Origin: an uncultured Bacilli bacterium
GTDB lineage: Bacteria > Bacillota_I > Bacilli_A > RF39 > UBA660
Assembly: GCA_934167465.1 (NCBI GenBank)
Contig: CAKPKR010000001.1
Coordinates: forward strand, 1 to 64,000
Length of the DNA: 64,000 nt
Reading direction: 5' to 3'
The notes below the pieces were generated by a model, which did no database searches, was not told where the DNA came from, and saw nothing but the letters and a program-made list of their open reading frames with translations. The position numbers were made by a program, and so were the translations under genes. Of the stretch, positions 1-8,051 are shown one piece after another. Every line of letters begins with the position of its first letter. The first letter of the stretch is position 1.

Positions 1-116
1 CCTTTTTTTGAATCTTCAATTACATTTAATATTATTGGTGTTGCGATTAAAGCTATTACAGCTAATATTACGATAACTGCTAACAACTCAATAAGTGTAA
101 ATCCTTGTTTTTTCAT
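1..116 (-). CDS. Type IV prepilin-like protein, N-terminal fragment (cut by window edge)
   Basis: Only the first 38-39 codons are in the window. The translation begins MKKQGFTLIELLAVIVILAV, a textbook class III/prepilin leader: a short basic leader, the G-F-T-L-I-E processing site (cleavage after Gly, Glu at +5) and a long hydrophobic helix continuing to about residue 30. Such proteins are cleaved by a prepilin peptidase and assembled as type IV pili, competence pseudopili or type II-like secretion pseudopili. A -10 (TATAAT) and -35 (TTGCAA) lie upstream. The part that would distinguish pilin from ComG-like pseudopilin is outside the window. Confidence 0.85.
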   Translation of the reverse strand, partial: MKKQGFTLIELLAVIVILAVIALIATPIILNVIEDSKK

Positions 117-143
117 ACTACTTCACTACTACCTTTCTATCTT

Positions 144-173
144 ATTATATAATAAATATATTACATATTGCAA
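144..173 (-). promoter_or_regulatory. Sigma-A-type promoter of the prepilin gene
   Basis: On the minus strand TTGCAA (168-173) and a perfect TATAAT (144-149) are separated by 18 bp, about 28 bp upstream of the prepilin start codon. Confidence 0.55.
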
Positions 174-232
174 GACAATATTTTTTTATTTACATCTTTT
201 TATTATTATAAACATTATTAAAAAAACAATAC

Positions 233-256
233 AAAAAGAGACTACCAGTCTCTAAA
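233..256 (-). terminator. Rho-independent terminator after sufS
   Basis: Minus-strand hairpin with arms AGAGACT and AGTCTC, a 3-nt loop and then TTTTT. It lies immediately after the sufS stop codon and separates the suf genes from the prepilin gene. Confidence 0.8.
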
Positions 257-1445
257 TTATTTCATTTTTAATATTTGGATTACTTAATACTTCTATTAAT
301 TTATCTATTTCTTCTTTAGTATTATACATTGCAAAACTAATTCTTACTGTATTTTTAATCTTTAATTCATCTTTAAGAATTTTTGTACAATGATTTCCAG
401 CTCTTACACATATTTTATATTTATTTAGGTAGATTGCTAAATCTTGGGCAAAAATATCTTTATAATTAATAGTAATAATTGATCCATTAGAATGTTCATT
501 ATAAATAATTATATTTTTATTTTGTTTTAATTTTTCTAAAGCATAATTTTTTAATTCTAATTCATGTTTTTGAATTTTATCTAAACCTATCTTATTTATG
601 TATTCAATTACCTTACCAAATCCAATTACACCTGCTATATTAGGAGTTCCAGCCTCTAGTAATTCTGGAAGTTCATCATAAATTCTTGTTAAATCTGATC
701 CAAAACTACTATTCATACCTCCACCAAATATAATTGGTCTAATATTTTTTAAAACTTCTTCTTTTCCATAAAGAACACCAACACCAGTTGGTCCATACAT
801 TTTATGGGCTGAAAAAGTCAAGAAATCAACATCTAAATCTTGAACATCAGTTTTCATATGTCCAATACTTTGAGCAGCGTCTAATAACACCATAATATCA
901 TTTTTATGAGCTAAAGAAGTAATATTTTTTATATCTCTTATGTCACCAACTACATTAGTAATATGCGCTATACTGATTACTTTAGTTTTTGGTGTTATTA
1001 ATTTTTCAATATTTTCTAATGTTATTTCATAATTTTCATCTAAATCAATAAATTTAATTTTTAATTTTAATTCATCTGCTAATTCAAACCAAGGTAAAAC
1101 ATTTGAAGCATGTTCACTTTTATTTAACAATACCTCATCATTTTCTTTTAAGATATTTCTAAAATATCCAAAAACTATTTTATTTATTGAATCAGTTGAA
1201 CCACTTGTAAAGATTATTTCTTTTTCACTTTGAGCATTTATATATTCTTTTACTAATTTTCTTGTATTTTCATACATGTTATCTACCTGTAAACTAATAT
1301 CATAATCCCCTCTATGAGCATTCGCACTATAATTATTATAATAATCATTTATAGCATCAGGTAATACTTTTGGTTTTAATGTAGTAGCGCCATTATCAAA
1401 ATATATTATTCCTTTTTTTAATAATAGAAAATCTTCACGATTCAT
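252..1445 (-). CDS. sufS: Cysteine desulfurase SufS
   Basis: Group II PLP-dependent cysteine desulfurase that takes sulfur from cysteine for Fe-S cluster assembly. The PLP lysine is in FSAHKMYGPTG (about K215) and the catalytic persulfide cysteine in RAGNHC (about C353). The length of 397 aa is normal. The start at 1445 was chosen because GGGGGTGA lies at proper distance; a longer frame from 1475 would run into sufD. It is the last gene of a sufC-sufD-sufS run and follows sufD after 4 bp. In most Firmicutes sufU and sufB come next; here a terminator and a prepilin gene follow. Confidence 0.95.
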   Translation of the reverse strand: MNREDFLLLKKGIIYFDNGATTLKPKVLPDAINDYYNNYSANAHRGDYDISLQVDNMYENTRKLVKEYINAQSEKEIIFTSGSTDSINKIVFGYFRNILKENDEVLLNKSEHASNVLPWFELADELKLKIKFIDLDENYEITLENIEKLITPKTKVISIAHITNVVGDIRDIKNITSLAHKNDIMVLLDAAQSIGHMKTDVQDLDVDFLTFSAHKMYGPTGVGVLYGKEEVLKNIRPIIFGGGMNSSFGSDLTRIYDELPELLEAGTPNIAGVIGFGKVIEYINKIGLDKIQKHELELKNYALEKLKQNKNIIIYNEHSNGSIITINYKDIFAQDLAIYLNKYKICVRAGNHCTKILKDELKIKNTVRISFAMYNTKEEIDKLIEVLSNPNIKNEII

Positions 1446-1449
1446 AAAA

Positions 1450-2244
1450 TCACCCCCAACTACTATATTTTTCAATAATTTTGTTTATTGTTTCGTTTTG
1501 AGTACCATTAATTAAAAATCCTTTTGTTAACAAATTGATACTATCTTTCCTACTTATTCCTCTACTCATCAAATAAAAAATCTCTTCTTCACTAAATTTT
1601 CCTATTAACGCAGAATGATTTGCAACTACATCATTTTCTTCAATTAATAAAATTGGATTAATTTTACATTCTTTATCATTAAGATTTATTATTTTATTCA
1701 TTTGATTTAATATACAATTTGTTATTCCATTATATACTACTCCCGTAACATTAAATGTTGTAGTTCCTTCATTTATATTAACACTATTATTTTTAATATT
1801 ACTTATAGTATTTTTATTATTATGATATACATATATATTATAATCTTGTTTATCAGTTGCTATTGTTTTTAATAAATAATCTATTTCTGAATTCATACCA
1901 TTTAAGTTAACAATATCTAACTCTTTTATTACTTTAGAATCATAAAATTTAATTACTTTGACATTACTATTTTCTAGTATATTATATTTATATTGAATTT
2001 TAGCTTTTGCTTCTTTTCTTATTTCAGTTATTTTTAATTCTATATTACTATCTATATTATATTCTATATCTAATTTTGATTCTTGCTTTTCATCATATAT
2101 TATTTCTATTTCAGTTGAACCAAATACTTCTATATTCATCTTTTGGACATCAAATATTTCTAATTTATCAGATAATGTTATAGTTATTAAATCATCTGTT
2201 TCTAACAATGAAATATCATTGTTTTTAATTTTTATCTTATTCAT
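1450..2244 (-). CDS. sufD: SufD-like Fe-S cluster assembly scaffold subunit
   Basis: A 264-aa protein with the beta-helix character of the SufB/SufD family and a family-like C-terminal stretch (NHSALIGKFSEEEIFYLMSR). It partners with SufC and SufB in the scaffold complex. It is short compared with the usual SufD of about 430 aa, lacking most of the N-terminal helical part. The start overlaps the sufC stop by 8 bp (ATGAATAA), so translation is probably coupled. Assignment as SufD rather than a shortened SufB rests on gene order sufC-D-S and is an inference. Confidence 0.8.
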   Translation of the reverse strand: MNKIKIKNNDISLLETDDLITITLSDKLEIFDVQKMNIEVFGSTEIEIIYDEKQESKLDIEYNIDSNIELKITEIRKEAKAKIQYKYNILENSNVKVIKFYDSKVIKELDIVNLNGMNSEIDYLLKTIATDKQDYNIYVYHNNKNTISNIKNNSVNINEGTTTFNVTGVVYNGITNCILNQMNKIINLNDKECKINPILLIEENDVVANHSALIGKFSEEEIFYLMSRGISRKDSINLLTKGFLINGTQNETINKIIEKYSSWG

Positions 2245-2977
2245 ATACTTCGATTGCGTCGTATCCTTTTTCTTCTACTTCTTTTACTAATTTGATGTCA
2301 CCACTTTTAATTATTTTTCCATCTCTCATTATATGAACATGAGTTGGTTTTATGTAATTAAGTAATCTTTGATAATGAGTAATTAATAAAATTGCTGGTT
2401 TATATTCTTCATAATAATCCATCACAGATTTTCCAACTATTTTTAAACTATCCATATCTAACCCTGAATCAATTTCATCTAGCAAAATTGTATTAGGATT
2501 TAATAAATACATTTGTAATATTTCATTTTTCTTTCTTTCACCACCAGAAAATCCAACGTTAACTGGACGATGAACCATTTCTCTGTCCATTTTTAATTTA
2601 TCACAAGTATTATTTATTTTTTTTATGAATTCCATTAATTTAAATTCTTTATTTGAACTATGAATAGCTGTTCTTAAAAAATCTGAATTAGTTACTCCTT
2701 CTATACTAATTGGCATTTGAAATCCTAAGAAAATTCCTAATTTAGCTCTTTCGTCCGTTTCCAATTCAGTAATATCTTTATCATCAAATTTAATAGTTCC
2801 ACTTACTATTTCATAGTCTGGATCACCCATTATAACCTTGGATAAAGTTGATTTCCCTGTACCGTTAGGTCCTAAAATGACATGTATTTCACCACTATTT
2901 ATTGTCAAATTAAACTTATTCAATATCACTTTATTTTCAACTCTAACTGTTAAATTCATAATTTTTAATGAATGCAT
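2237..2977 (-). CDS. sufC: Fe-S assembly ATPase SufC
   Basis: ABC-type ATPase of the SUF system, 246 aa. Walker A GPNGTGKST, ABC signature FSGGERKK and Walker B ILLDEIDSGLD are all present; the E-x-D-S-G-L-D ending is typical of SufC. GGAGATGATAAT gives a ribosome binding site ahead of the ATG. It is the first gene of the sufCDS run. Confidence 0.97.
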   Translation of the reverse strand: MHSLKIMNLTVRVENKVILNKFNLTINSGEIHVILGPNGTGKSTLSKVIMGDPDYEIVSGTIKFDDKDITELETDERAKLGIFLGFQMPISIEGVTNSDFLRTAIHSSNKEFKLMEFIKKINNTCDKLKMDREMVHRPVNVGFSGGERKKNEILQMYLLNPNTILLDEIDSGLDMDSLKIVGKSVMDYYEEYKPAILLITHYQRLLNYIKPTHVHIMRDGKIIKSGDIKLVKEVEEKGYDAIEVYE

Positions 2978-3018
2978 ATTATCATCTCCAATATTTATAT
3001 TTTACCATATTTTTTAAC

Positions 3019-3050
3019 AAAAAAAAGAATTTTAAATTCTTTTTTTTTAT
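3019..3050 (-). terminator. AT-rich hairpin and T-run downstream of the toxin-like genes
   Basis: The minus strand reads a self-complementary AAAGAATTT/AAATTCTTT block flanked by a T-run on one side and an A-run on the other. It could stop transcription from either strand and separates the PemK-like genes from sufC. Confidence 0.55.
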
Positions 3051-3195
3051 TTTAATCCATAACTTTCATATAGGAAATTATGTTTTCTTTTATATTCTTC
3101 TACTTTTGTAAGGGGAACACTTGTATTATTATCATCTATACTTAATGGTTTTAATGTACCTTTTTTTATCAATTCTTCTTTTGTTTTTTATCCAT
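3047..3195 (-). pseudogene. Decayed, internally deleted copy of the PemK-like gene
   Basis: Starts 6 bp after the stop of the intact gene at 3201-3683 and repeats its first 19 codons almost base for base, then jumps to the segment encoding DDNNTSVPL (a deletion of about 62 codons) and ends with a short new tail (TKVEEYKRKHNF then LYESYGLK). One A is missing from an A-run near codon 4 compared with the intact gene, so the frame stops after 8 codons. Restoring that A gives a 49-aa product. Seen directly by comparing the two copies. Confidence 0.8.
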
Positions 3196-3200
3196 ATCTA

Positions 3201-3683
3201 TCAACCTTCTATAATTTTTTTATGAAGTTTTTCGTACAATTCCAATTGTTCTTTTGTGACCTCACCTATTTTACCAACAATATTGTTGGCTGGAATAATA
3301 TACCCAACATCTAATTTGACTAAACTATCTTTTTTTAATTTATTTATATTATCTTTTTCTAACAATATATTCGTTTTATATTTCAATTTTGATAAATTCG
3401 ATGAAATTAAAAATCCAAAATATTCAAGTGGAACACTTGTATTATTATCATCTACTATGACAAATAAATGATCGCGTCCTATACTACCATTCTGATATTT
3501 ATATTCATTAATAAATACAATATCACCTTTATGATATTTACCATATTTAACAACATTTTCAGCTACGTACCATTCGTGATGCCCAAAATGTATTTCTTCT
3601 TGAACAGGATATTCTTTAAAAGCATCACTTAATGGTTTTAATACACCTTTTTTTATCAATTCTTCTTTTGTTTTTTTATCCAT
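3201..3683 (-). CDS. PemK/MazF-like toxin-family protein
   Basis: 160 aa. From about residue 50 the pattern matches the PemK/MazF fold: KGDIVFINEY, the DHLFVIVDD strand, FLISSN, then a DSLVKLDVGYIIP stretch and KIGEVTKEQLE. Members are endoribonuclease toxins or relatives. The about 48-residue N-terminal extension is unusual for classical MazF. No antitoxin gene is adjacent, so it may be a solitary member of unknown activity. Strong ribosome binding site (AAAGGAG) and its own promoter precede it; a decayed copy follows. Confidence 0.7.
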   Translation of the reverse strand: MDKKTKEELIKKGVLKPLSDAFKEYPVQEEIHFGHHEWYVAENVVKYGKYHKGDIVFINEYKYQNGSIGRDHLFVIVDDNNTSVPLEYFGFLISSNLSKLKYKTNILLEKDNINKLKKDSLVKLDVGYIIPANNIVGKIGEVTKEQLELYEKLHKKIIEG

Positions 3684-3726
3684 AATTTACTCCTTTATTT
3701 TTTTACAACCCTAACCCCCTAATCAA

Positions 3727-3755
3727 ATTATAACACTTTTGTTATTAAAATGAAA
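3727..3755 (-). promoter_or_regulatory. Promoter of the PemK-like gene
   Basis: Minus-strand TATAAT at 3727-3732 with TTTCAT at 3750-3755 and a 17-bp spacer, about 44 bp upstream of the start codon. The -35 is weak. Confidence 0.5.
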
Positions 3756-3783
3756 GAAAAACAAATCGACAAAATTCGACTTG

Positions 3784-5937
3784 TTATATTCTTATTGGAT
3801 TAATATCAATTTCCACGACTACTTTACTAGTTCTATAATAATTATTTATAAATTCTAATTCTTTCATTAAAATACCCGTATTTTTGAATTTAATTATTAT
3901 TTGAATATTATAAATATCATTAATTTTAGGAATAAGAGCTGGAGTTGGACCTAAAACAATTGTATTTTCTAGATTTTTATCTTTTAAAAGTTTAATAATT
4001 TTATTAGATTCAGTTAAAGCTTCATTATAATTTTTAGATTTAATTTTGATCAAACACAAATTATAATATGGACTATATTTAAGTACTTTTCTAATTTTTA
4101 ATTCTTCATTATAAAAACCTATATAATCATTATTGCAAGCTTTAACAATACTATAATGATCAACATTAAATCCTTGAATAATTACTTCACCCGGTAAGAC
4201 ACCCCTACCACTTCTACCAGCAACTTGATTTAATAATTGAAACGTCCTTTCAGCACTTCTAAAATCTGGAATATTTAAAGAAGTATCACCATTTATAACG
4301 CCAACTAGTGTTACATTCGGAAAATCAAGACCTTTGGATATCATTTGTGTACCAATTAAAATATCATATTTATGATTTTTAAAATCATTAATTATTTGTT
4401 CGTGACTACCTTTAGTTATTGTTGTATCTTGATCCATTCTAATTATTCTAGCAGCATATTTTTCATTCAAAATACTTTCTAATTTTTGAGTACCCATTCC
4501 AAAATTATCAATACTTTCACTTTTACATTCTGGACAAATTGTAATCATTTTATGGGCATAACCACAATAATGGCAACGCATCATATTAGATGTTTTATGA
4601 TAAGTTAAAGGAATATCACAATGAGGGCATTTATCAGTATAACCACAATTTTTGCAAGTAGTTATTGTTGTGTAACCTCTTCTATTTAATAAAATAATTA
4701 TTTGTTCATTTTTTTCTAATCGATCCTTAATTTTTTCATCTAATATACTTGATATAATTTTATTTCCTTTTTTTATTTCATCTTTCATATCAACTAAGAT
4801 AGTTTTAGGATAATTATTATTTACTCTATTTTTCATAGTTAATAATGTATATATATTTTGGAGTGCTCTTGTATAACTTTCTATTGATGGGGTTGCACTT
4901 CCTAAAATTAAAGGAATATTATATTTTTTAGCGCGCCATAAAGCAATATCAATCGCACTATATTTTGGATTATTTTCTTGCTTATATGTACTTGAATGCT
5001 CTTCATCTATTATAATTATTCCTAAATTAGTAAATGGTGCGAATATAGCACTTCTAGCCCCTATTACAACATTTACTTCTTTTCTTTCAATCTTTCGCCA
5101 TTCATCATATTTTTCGCCATTAGATAATCCACTATGTAATATAGCTATATCATTTCCAAATCTTTTTCTAAAAATATTTACAAGTTGTGGTGTTAACGAT
5201 ATTTCTGGGACTAAAACTATTGCTTGTTTTTTGTCATTTAAAACTTTTTCGATTAAATTCATATAGACTTCAGTTTTACCACTGCCTGTAACACCATGTA
5301 ATAAATATGGTTTAAATTTGTTTAGTTCAACACTATTTATAACACTCTTTTGTTCTTCATTTAAAATTATTTTATTTTCTTGTTTTTCAATATTATTTTT
5401 TAATCTATATTCTTCTACTTTTGTTTCTTTTAAGATATTATTTTTTAATAATGTATTTGTACTAGATAATGATATATCGGTACAAACTTTTTTTGAAACT
5501 TGATTATTATTTTTAAATAATTCTAATATTTTTAATTGATTTTCATTTTTTGATTCATAATTTTTATCTACTAATTCTAATACTGAAATATATTTTTTAT
5601 TGATTTTGGTATTTTTTTTAGCTTTTAAAGCAGCAGGTAACATTGTTTGATATGCAGTTATTTTATTTACTATTGTTTTTTTGCTTATATAATTTCCTAA
5701 TTCTATTAATTCATCATTTAATACAGGATTTTCATCTATTACTGATATTATGTCTTTTGTTTTGAAGTCAACTTCGTTTTTTATGTTTAAAATAAATCCT
5801 TCTAATTTTTGATTATTAAATGGAACTAATACTCTTTTACCAATTTCAATTTCATTTTGTAAATTAGCTGGCACTGAGTAAGTATAAGTTTGATCTATTT
5901 TTTTGATTTTTAATTCAACTAATACATCGACATACAT
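3784..5937 (-). CDS. priA: Primosomal protein N' (PriA helicase)
   Basis: 717-aa replication-restart helicase acting at stalled forks. N-terminal 3'-end-binding domain (1-110), Walker A GVTGSGKTE (about 214-222), DEEH box (311-314) and the PriA-specific zinc module with eight cysteines (about 428-471, CKNCGY..CPHC..CHYCGY..CPEC). Length is typical for Firmicutes. The start has a GAGGTGAT ribosome binding site. It follows the sigma-factor gene by about 50 bp, separated by a terminator. Confidence 0.97.
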   Translation of the reverse strand: MYVDVLVELKIKKIDQTYTYSVPANLQNEIEIGKRVLVPFNNQKLEGFILNIKNEVDFKTKDIISVIDENPVLNDELIELGNYISKKTIVNKITAYQTMLPAALKAKKNTKINKKYISVLELVDKNYESKNENQLKILELFKNNNQVSKKVCTDISLSSTNTLLKNNILKETKVEEYRLKNNIEKQENKIILNEEQKSVINSVELNKFKPYLLHGVTGSGKTEVYMNLIEKVLNDKKQAIVLVPEISLTPQLVNIFRKRFGNDIAILHSGLSNGEKYDEWRKIERKEVNVVIGARSAIFAPFTNLGIIIIDEEHSSTYKQENNPKYSAIDIALWRAKKYNIPLILGSATPSIESYTRALQNIYTLLTMKNRVNNNYPKTILVDMKDEIKKGNKIISSILDEKIKDRLEKNEQIIILLNRRGYTTITTCKNCGYTDKCPHCDIPLTYHKTSNMMRCHYCGYAHKMITICPECKSESIDNFGMGTQKLESILNEKYAARIIRMDQDTTITKGSHEQIINDFKNHKYDILIGTQMISKGLDFPNVTLVGVINGDTSLNIPDFRSAERTFQLLNQVAGRSGRGVLPGEVIIQGFNVDHYSIVKACNNDYIGFYNEELKIRKVLKYSPYYNLCLIKIKSKNYNEALTESNKIIKLLKDKNLENTIVLGPTPALIPKINDIYNIQIIIKFKNTGILMKELEFINNYYRTSKVVVEIDINPIRI

Positions 5938-5962
5938 AATATCACCTCAATAAAATTATAAC

Positions 5963-5993
5963 ACAAAAAAATATCTAAATTAGATATTTTATT
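5963..5993 (-). terminator. Terminator of the sigma-factor gene
   Basis: Minus-strand AATATCTA/TAGATATT hairpin followed by seven T, overlapping the end of the sigma-factor gene and preceding priA. Confidence 0.7.
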
Positions 5994-6801
5994 TTAAAAA
6001 TTCTTGTAGTCCATTTTCAAGACATAACTTTTTGCATTTTGCAAACAACCTTTTTTCTTTTTGTTCAACTGCTTGTCTTGATAATCCTTCTTGTTTTGCT
6101 ATTTCTTCGAAAGTGTGACAAGTACCATCTATAAAACCGTATCTATATAAAATTAAGTATTTATTTTTTTCATCGAGTTCATTTATCATATTCATTATTT
6201 CTTTTTTAAAAAGATTATTGATTACTTCGTTTTCAACATTATCATTGTTAACCAAAAAATATTTTAATTCTTCTGTATCATCAGTCTCATAGTTAAAAAC
6301 CAATTTTTCTAGTCTTGTTTCACTCAATCCTAAATTATATAATGATTGTATACTATCTACTGACATACCAAGAGATTTAGCTATTTCATTAACTGTAGGA
6401 TCTTTTTTATTTTCTTTATTATAATTTATTATAAATGAATGTATTTTTTTTGCTTTTTCAATGCTGTTTCTAGAAGAAGAAACAATATTTACATTTTTAA
6501 AATAAATATTTATTAAATCATTTTTTATTATACTATAAGCGTAAGTACTAAATTTAAAGTTTTTATTTTCATCATAATTTAAAATTACTTTATACAAACT
6601 AATACAACCTTCTTGAATTAAATCATCAAATTCAAAATTACTAAATTTATAATTTTTAAATGTACTTGAAACGATTTTTTTAACTAAGCTAATATTACTT
6701 ACTACTAATTCATCTATACTAATTTCACCTATTCTATATTTTTTAAAAATTTCTTTTGTTTCTTCTAAACTTAATCCTTCAAAACTATATTGTTTTTTCA
6801 T
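5989..6801 (-). CDS. Sigma-70 family RNA polymerase sigma factor (alternative)
   Basis: 270 aa. Region 2 is recognisable (DDLIQEGCISLYKVILNYD, then FSTYAYSIIKNDLI), followed by a region-3 helix set (PTVNEIAKSLGMSVDSI) and region 4 with the HTH TFEEIAKQEGLSRQAVEQKEKR. There is no region 1.1, so this is a group 3-type factor rather than the main RpoD. The ATG at 6801 is preferred over a TTG one codon upstream; the ribosome binding site is AAGGTGATTTG. Its regulon cannot be told from the window. Related sporulation or stress sigma factors are possible. Confidence 0.9.
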   Translation of the reverse strand: MKKQYSFEGLSLEETKEIFKKYRIGEISIDELVVSNISLVKKIVSSTFKNYKFSNFEFDDLIQEGCISLYKVILNYDENKNFKFSTYAYSIIKNDLINIYFKNVNIVSSSRNSIEKAKKIHSFIINYNKENKKDPTVNEIAKSLGMSVDSIQSLYNLGLSETRLEKLVFNYETDDTEELKYFLVNNDNVENEVINNLFKKEIMNMINELDEKNKYLILYRYGFIDGTCHTFEEIAKQEGLSRQAVEQKEKRLFAKCKKLCLENGLQEFLK

Positions 6802-6827
6802 CAAATCACCTTCATAAATTGATATTT

Positions 6828-6856
6828 ATTTTAACATCAAAATTTCAAAAAAGCAA
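6828..6856 (-). promoter_or_regulatory. Promoter of the sigma-factor gene
   Basis: Minus-strand TTGCTT (6851-6856), a 17-bp spacer and TAAAAT (6828-6833), ending 27 bp before the ATG. Confidence 0.5.
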
Positions 6857-6924
6857 TAAAAGATATTATTTTAAAAAAAATGTATTTTATAATTACACAG
6901 TTAATTATATATGGTTCTAAATTA

Positions 6925-7758
6925 TTATGAAAGTTTTGATTTAGGAATTGTTATTACTGGACGAATGCCAAGAGTAGTATTATTAGCGCGATGATTACGA
7001 CTCAAATAACCATCTCTGCTAACGTCCCAAACACGATCACCAGATTCAGGATTTCCTTCTGGAGTTGACGTCCAATATCCAATAGTACTAGTGTCAGCTA
7101 TGTTGCATCCATAACTCGTACACCCATTTGTATAATCGTATAACCATGAATATCTACTTTTCAAAGTAGATGTGGCTATTTTTGTTTGACAATTACTATC
7201 AAAATAAAACCAAGTTGTTGTATCTGAACTAACAAAGTTAATTTTTCCAGTTATTTGTACAATTTCTTCTGCACTTATTAATCTTGGTATATCTACCCAT
7301 TTTGACTCACTAACTAATTTATCAACCTCTGATTTTAAATTACTATCTATATATGCTACATTTTTATTGTTGGAATTCCAAGCAATTCCTGCAGTTGTAT
7401 TATGATCTAATATCATATTTACTGTTGATGATTCACTATCATCATTAAATGCATACCATTTCATACATCCTGTTTTTGTTCCTGTTGTACTTACGGCTTC
7501 ACTAGCATTACATTTTGTTCCACTTACTGGATTATAATATATTGCTGTTCCATTTTTATATGAAAAATAATATCCATTACCTTTAGTTTTATTATATAAT
7601 TCATTTAAAGCATCATTTACATTTATACTTGTTCCATCACTTGCATTATATACTACATCACTTGCTTTATATGTTGTTGCAGCATATACTCCTATACTAC
7701 AGCTTATTATACATAATATTACTATTAAAAAAGTTTTATTTTTTATTATTTTTTTCAT
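6925..7758 (-). CDS. Secreted/surface protein behind a poly-G promoter (family member 1)
   Basis: 277 aa. Basic N-terminus and hydrophobic signal segment (residues about 8-25) ending near YAA, followed by a module shared with the genes at 20578 and 48539 (YKASDVVYNASDGTS..NVNDALNELYN, residues about 29-57). The rest is different from those genes: paired cysteines, and a C-terminal stretch GYWTSTPEG...RVWDVSRDG...GIRPVITIPKSKL that resembles domains of putative adhesins and FGE-like surface proteins. Function unknown; secretion is well supported. The promoter has a G10 tract between -35 and -10, so expression may be phase variable. Confidence 0.8.
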   Translation of the reverse strand: MKKIIKNKTFLIVILCIISCSIGVYAATTYKASDVVYNASDGTSINVNDALNELYNKTKGNGYYFSYKNGTAIYYNPVSGTKCNASEAVSTTGTKTGCMKWYAFNDDSESSTVNMILDHNTTAGIAWNSNNKNVAYIDSNLKSEVDKLVSESKWVDIPRLISAEEIVQITGKINFVSSDTTTWFYFDSNCQTKIATSTLKSRYSWLYDYTNGCTSYGCNIADTSTIGYWTSTPEGNPESGDRVWDVSRDGYLSRNHRANNTTLGIRPVITIPKSKLS

Positions 7759-7780
7759 TTATAACACCTATCCTACTTAG

Positions 7781-7811
7781 ATTATACCCCCCCCCCAGAC
7801 GAAAAAATCAA
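7781..7811 (-). promoter_or_regulatory. Poly-G-spacer promoter, copy 1
   Basis: Minus strand: -35 TTGATT (7806-7811), nine bases, a run of ten G (7787-7796), then -10 TATAAT (7781-7786). The spacer is 19 bp, two longer than optimal. A conserved block CGAACAAAATTTCT lies just upstream of the -35. The same arrangement occurs at 21939-21969 and 49032-49062. Confidence 0.75.
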
Positions 7812-7844
7812 GTAGAAATTTTGTTCGCATCAAAAAAAGAAGAA

Positions 7845-8015
7845 TCAATCTTCTTTATAAATTACAAGAGCCGAAAAGCAATATATTTGTTCTTCACCAC
7901 AAACACTAGTAGAAACTTGGTATTTAATATCTATTACATCTACTTCATTTAATAGTTTATTTACCTCTGCTTCTAAATCTTTTTCGTGCTCACAATCAAA
8001 TATTTTAACTTTCAT
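7845..8015 (-). CDS. Cse60-like sporulation-associated small protein
   Basis: 56-aa frame. MKVKIFDCEHEKDLEAEVNK followed by VDVIDIKYQVS and YCFSALVIYKED matches the small Cse60 family of Firmicutes. Cse60 was described as a sporulation gene product in Bacillus; its role is unclear. No strong ribosome binding site is visible, so the start is supported by the family N-terminus only. It lies between a secreted-protein gene and an M23 hydrolase. Confidence 0.7.
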   Translation of the reverse strand: MKVKIFDCEHEKDLEAEVNKLLNEVDVIDIKYQVSTSVCGEEQIYCFSALVIYKED

Positions 8016-8051
8016 AACTATATGATAACAAATATTTTTTGAAAATTTTGT

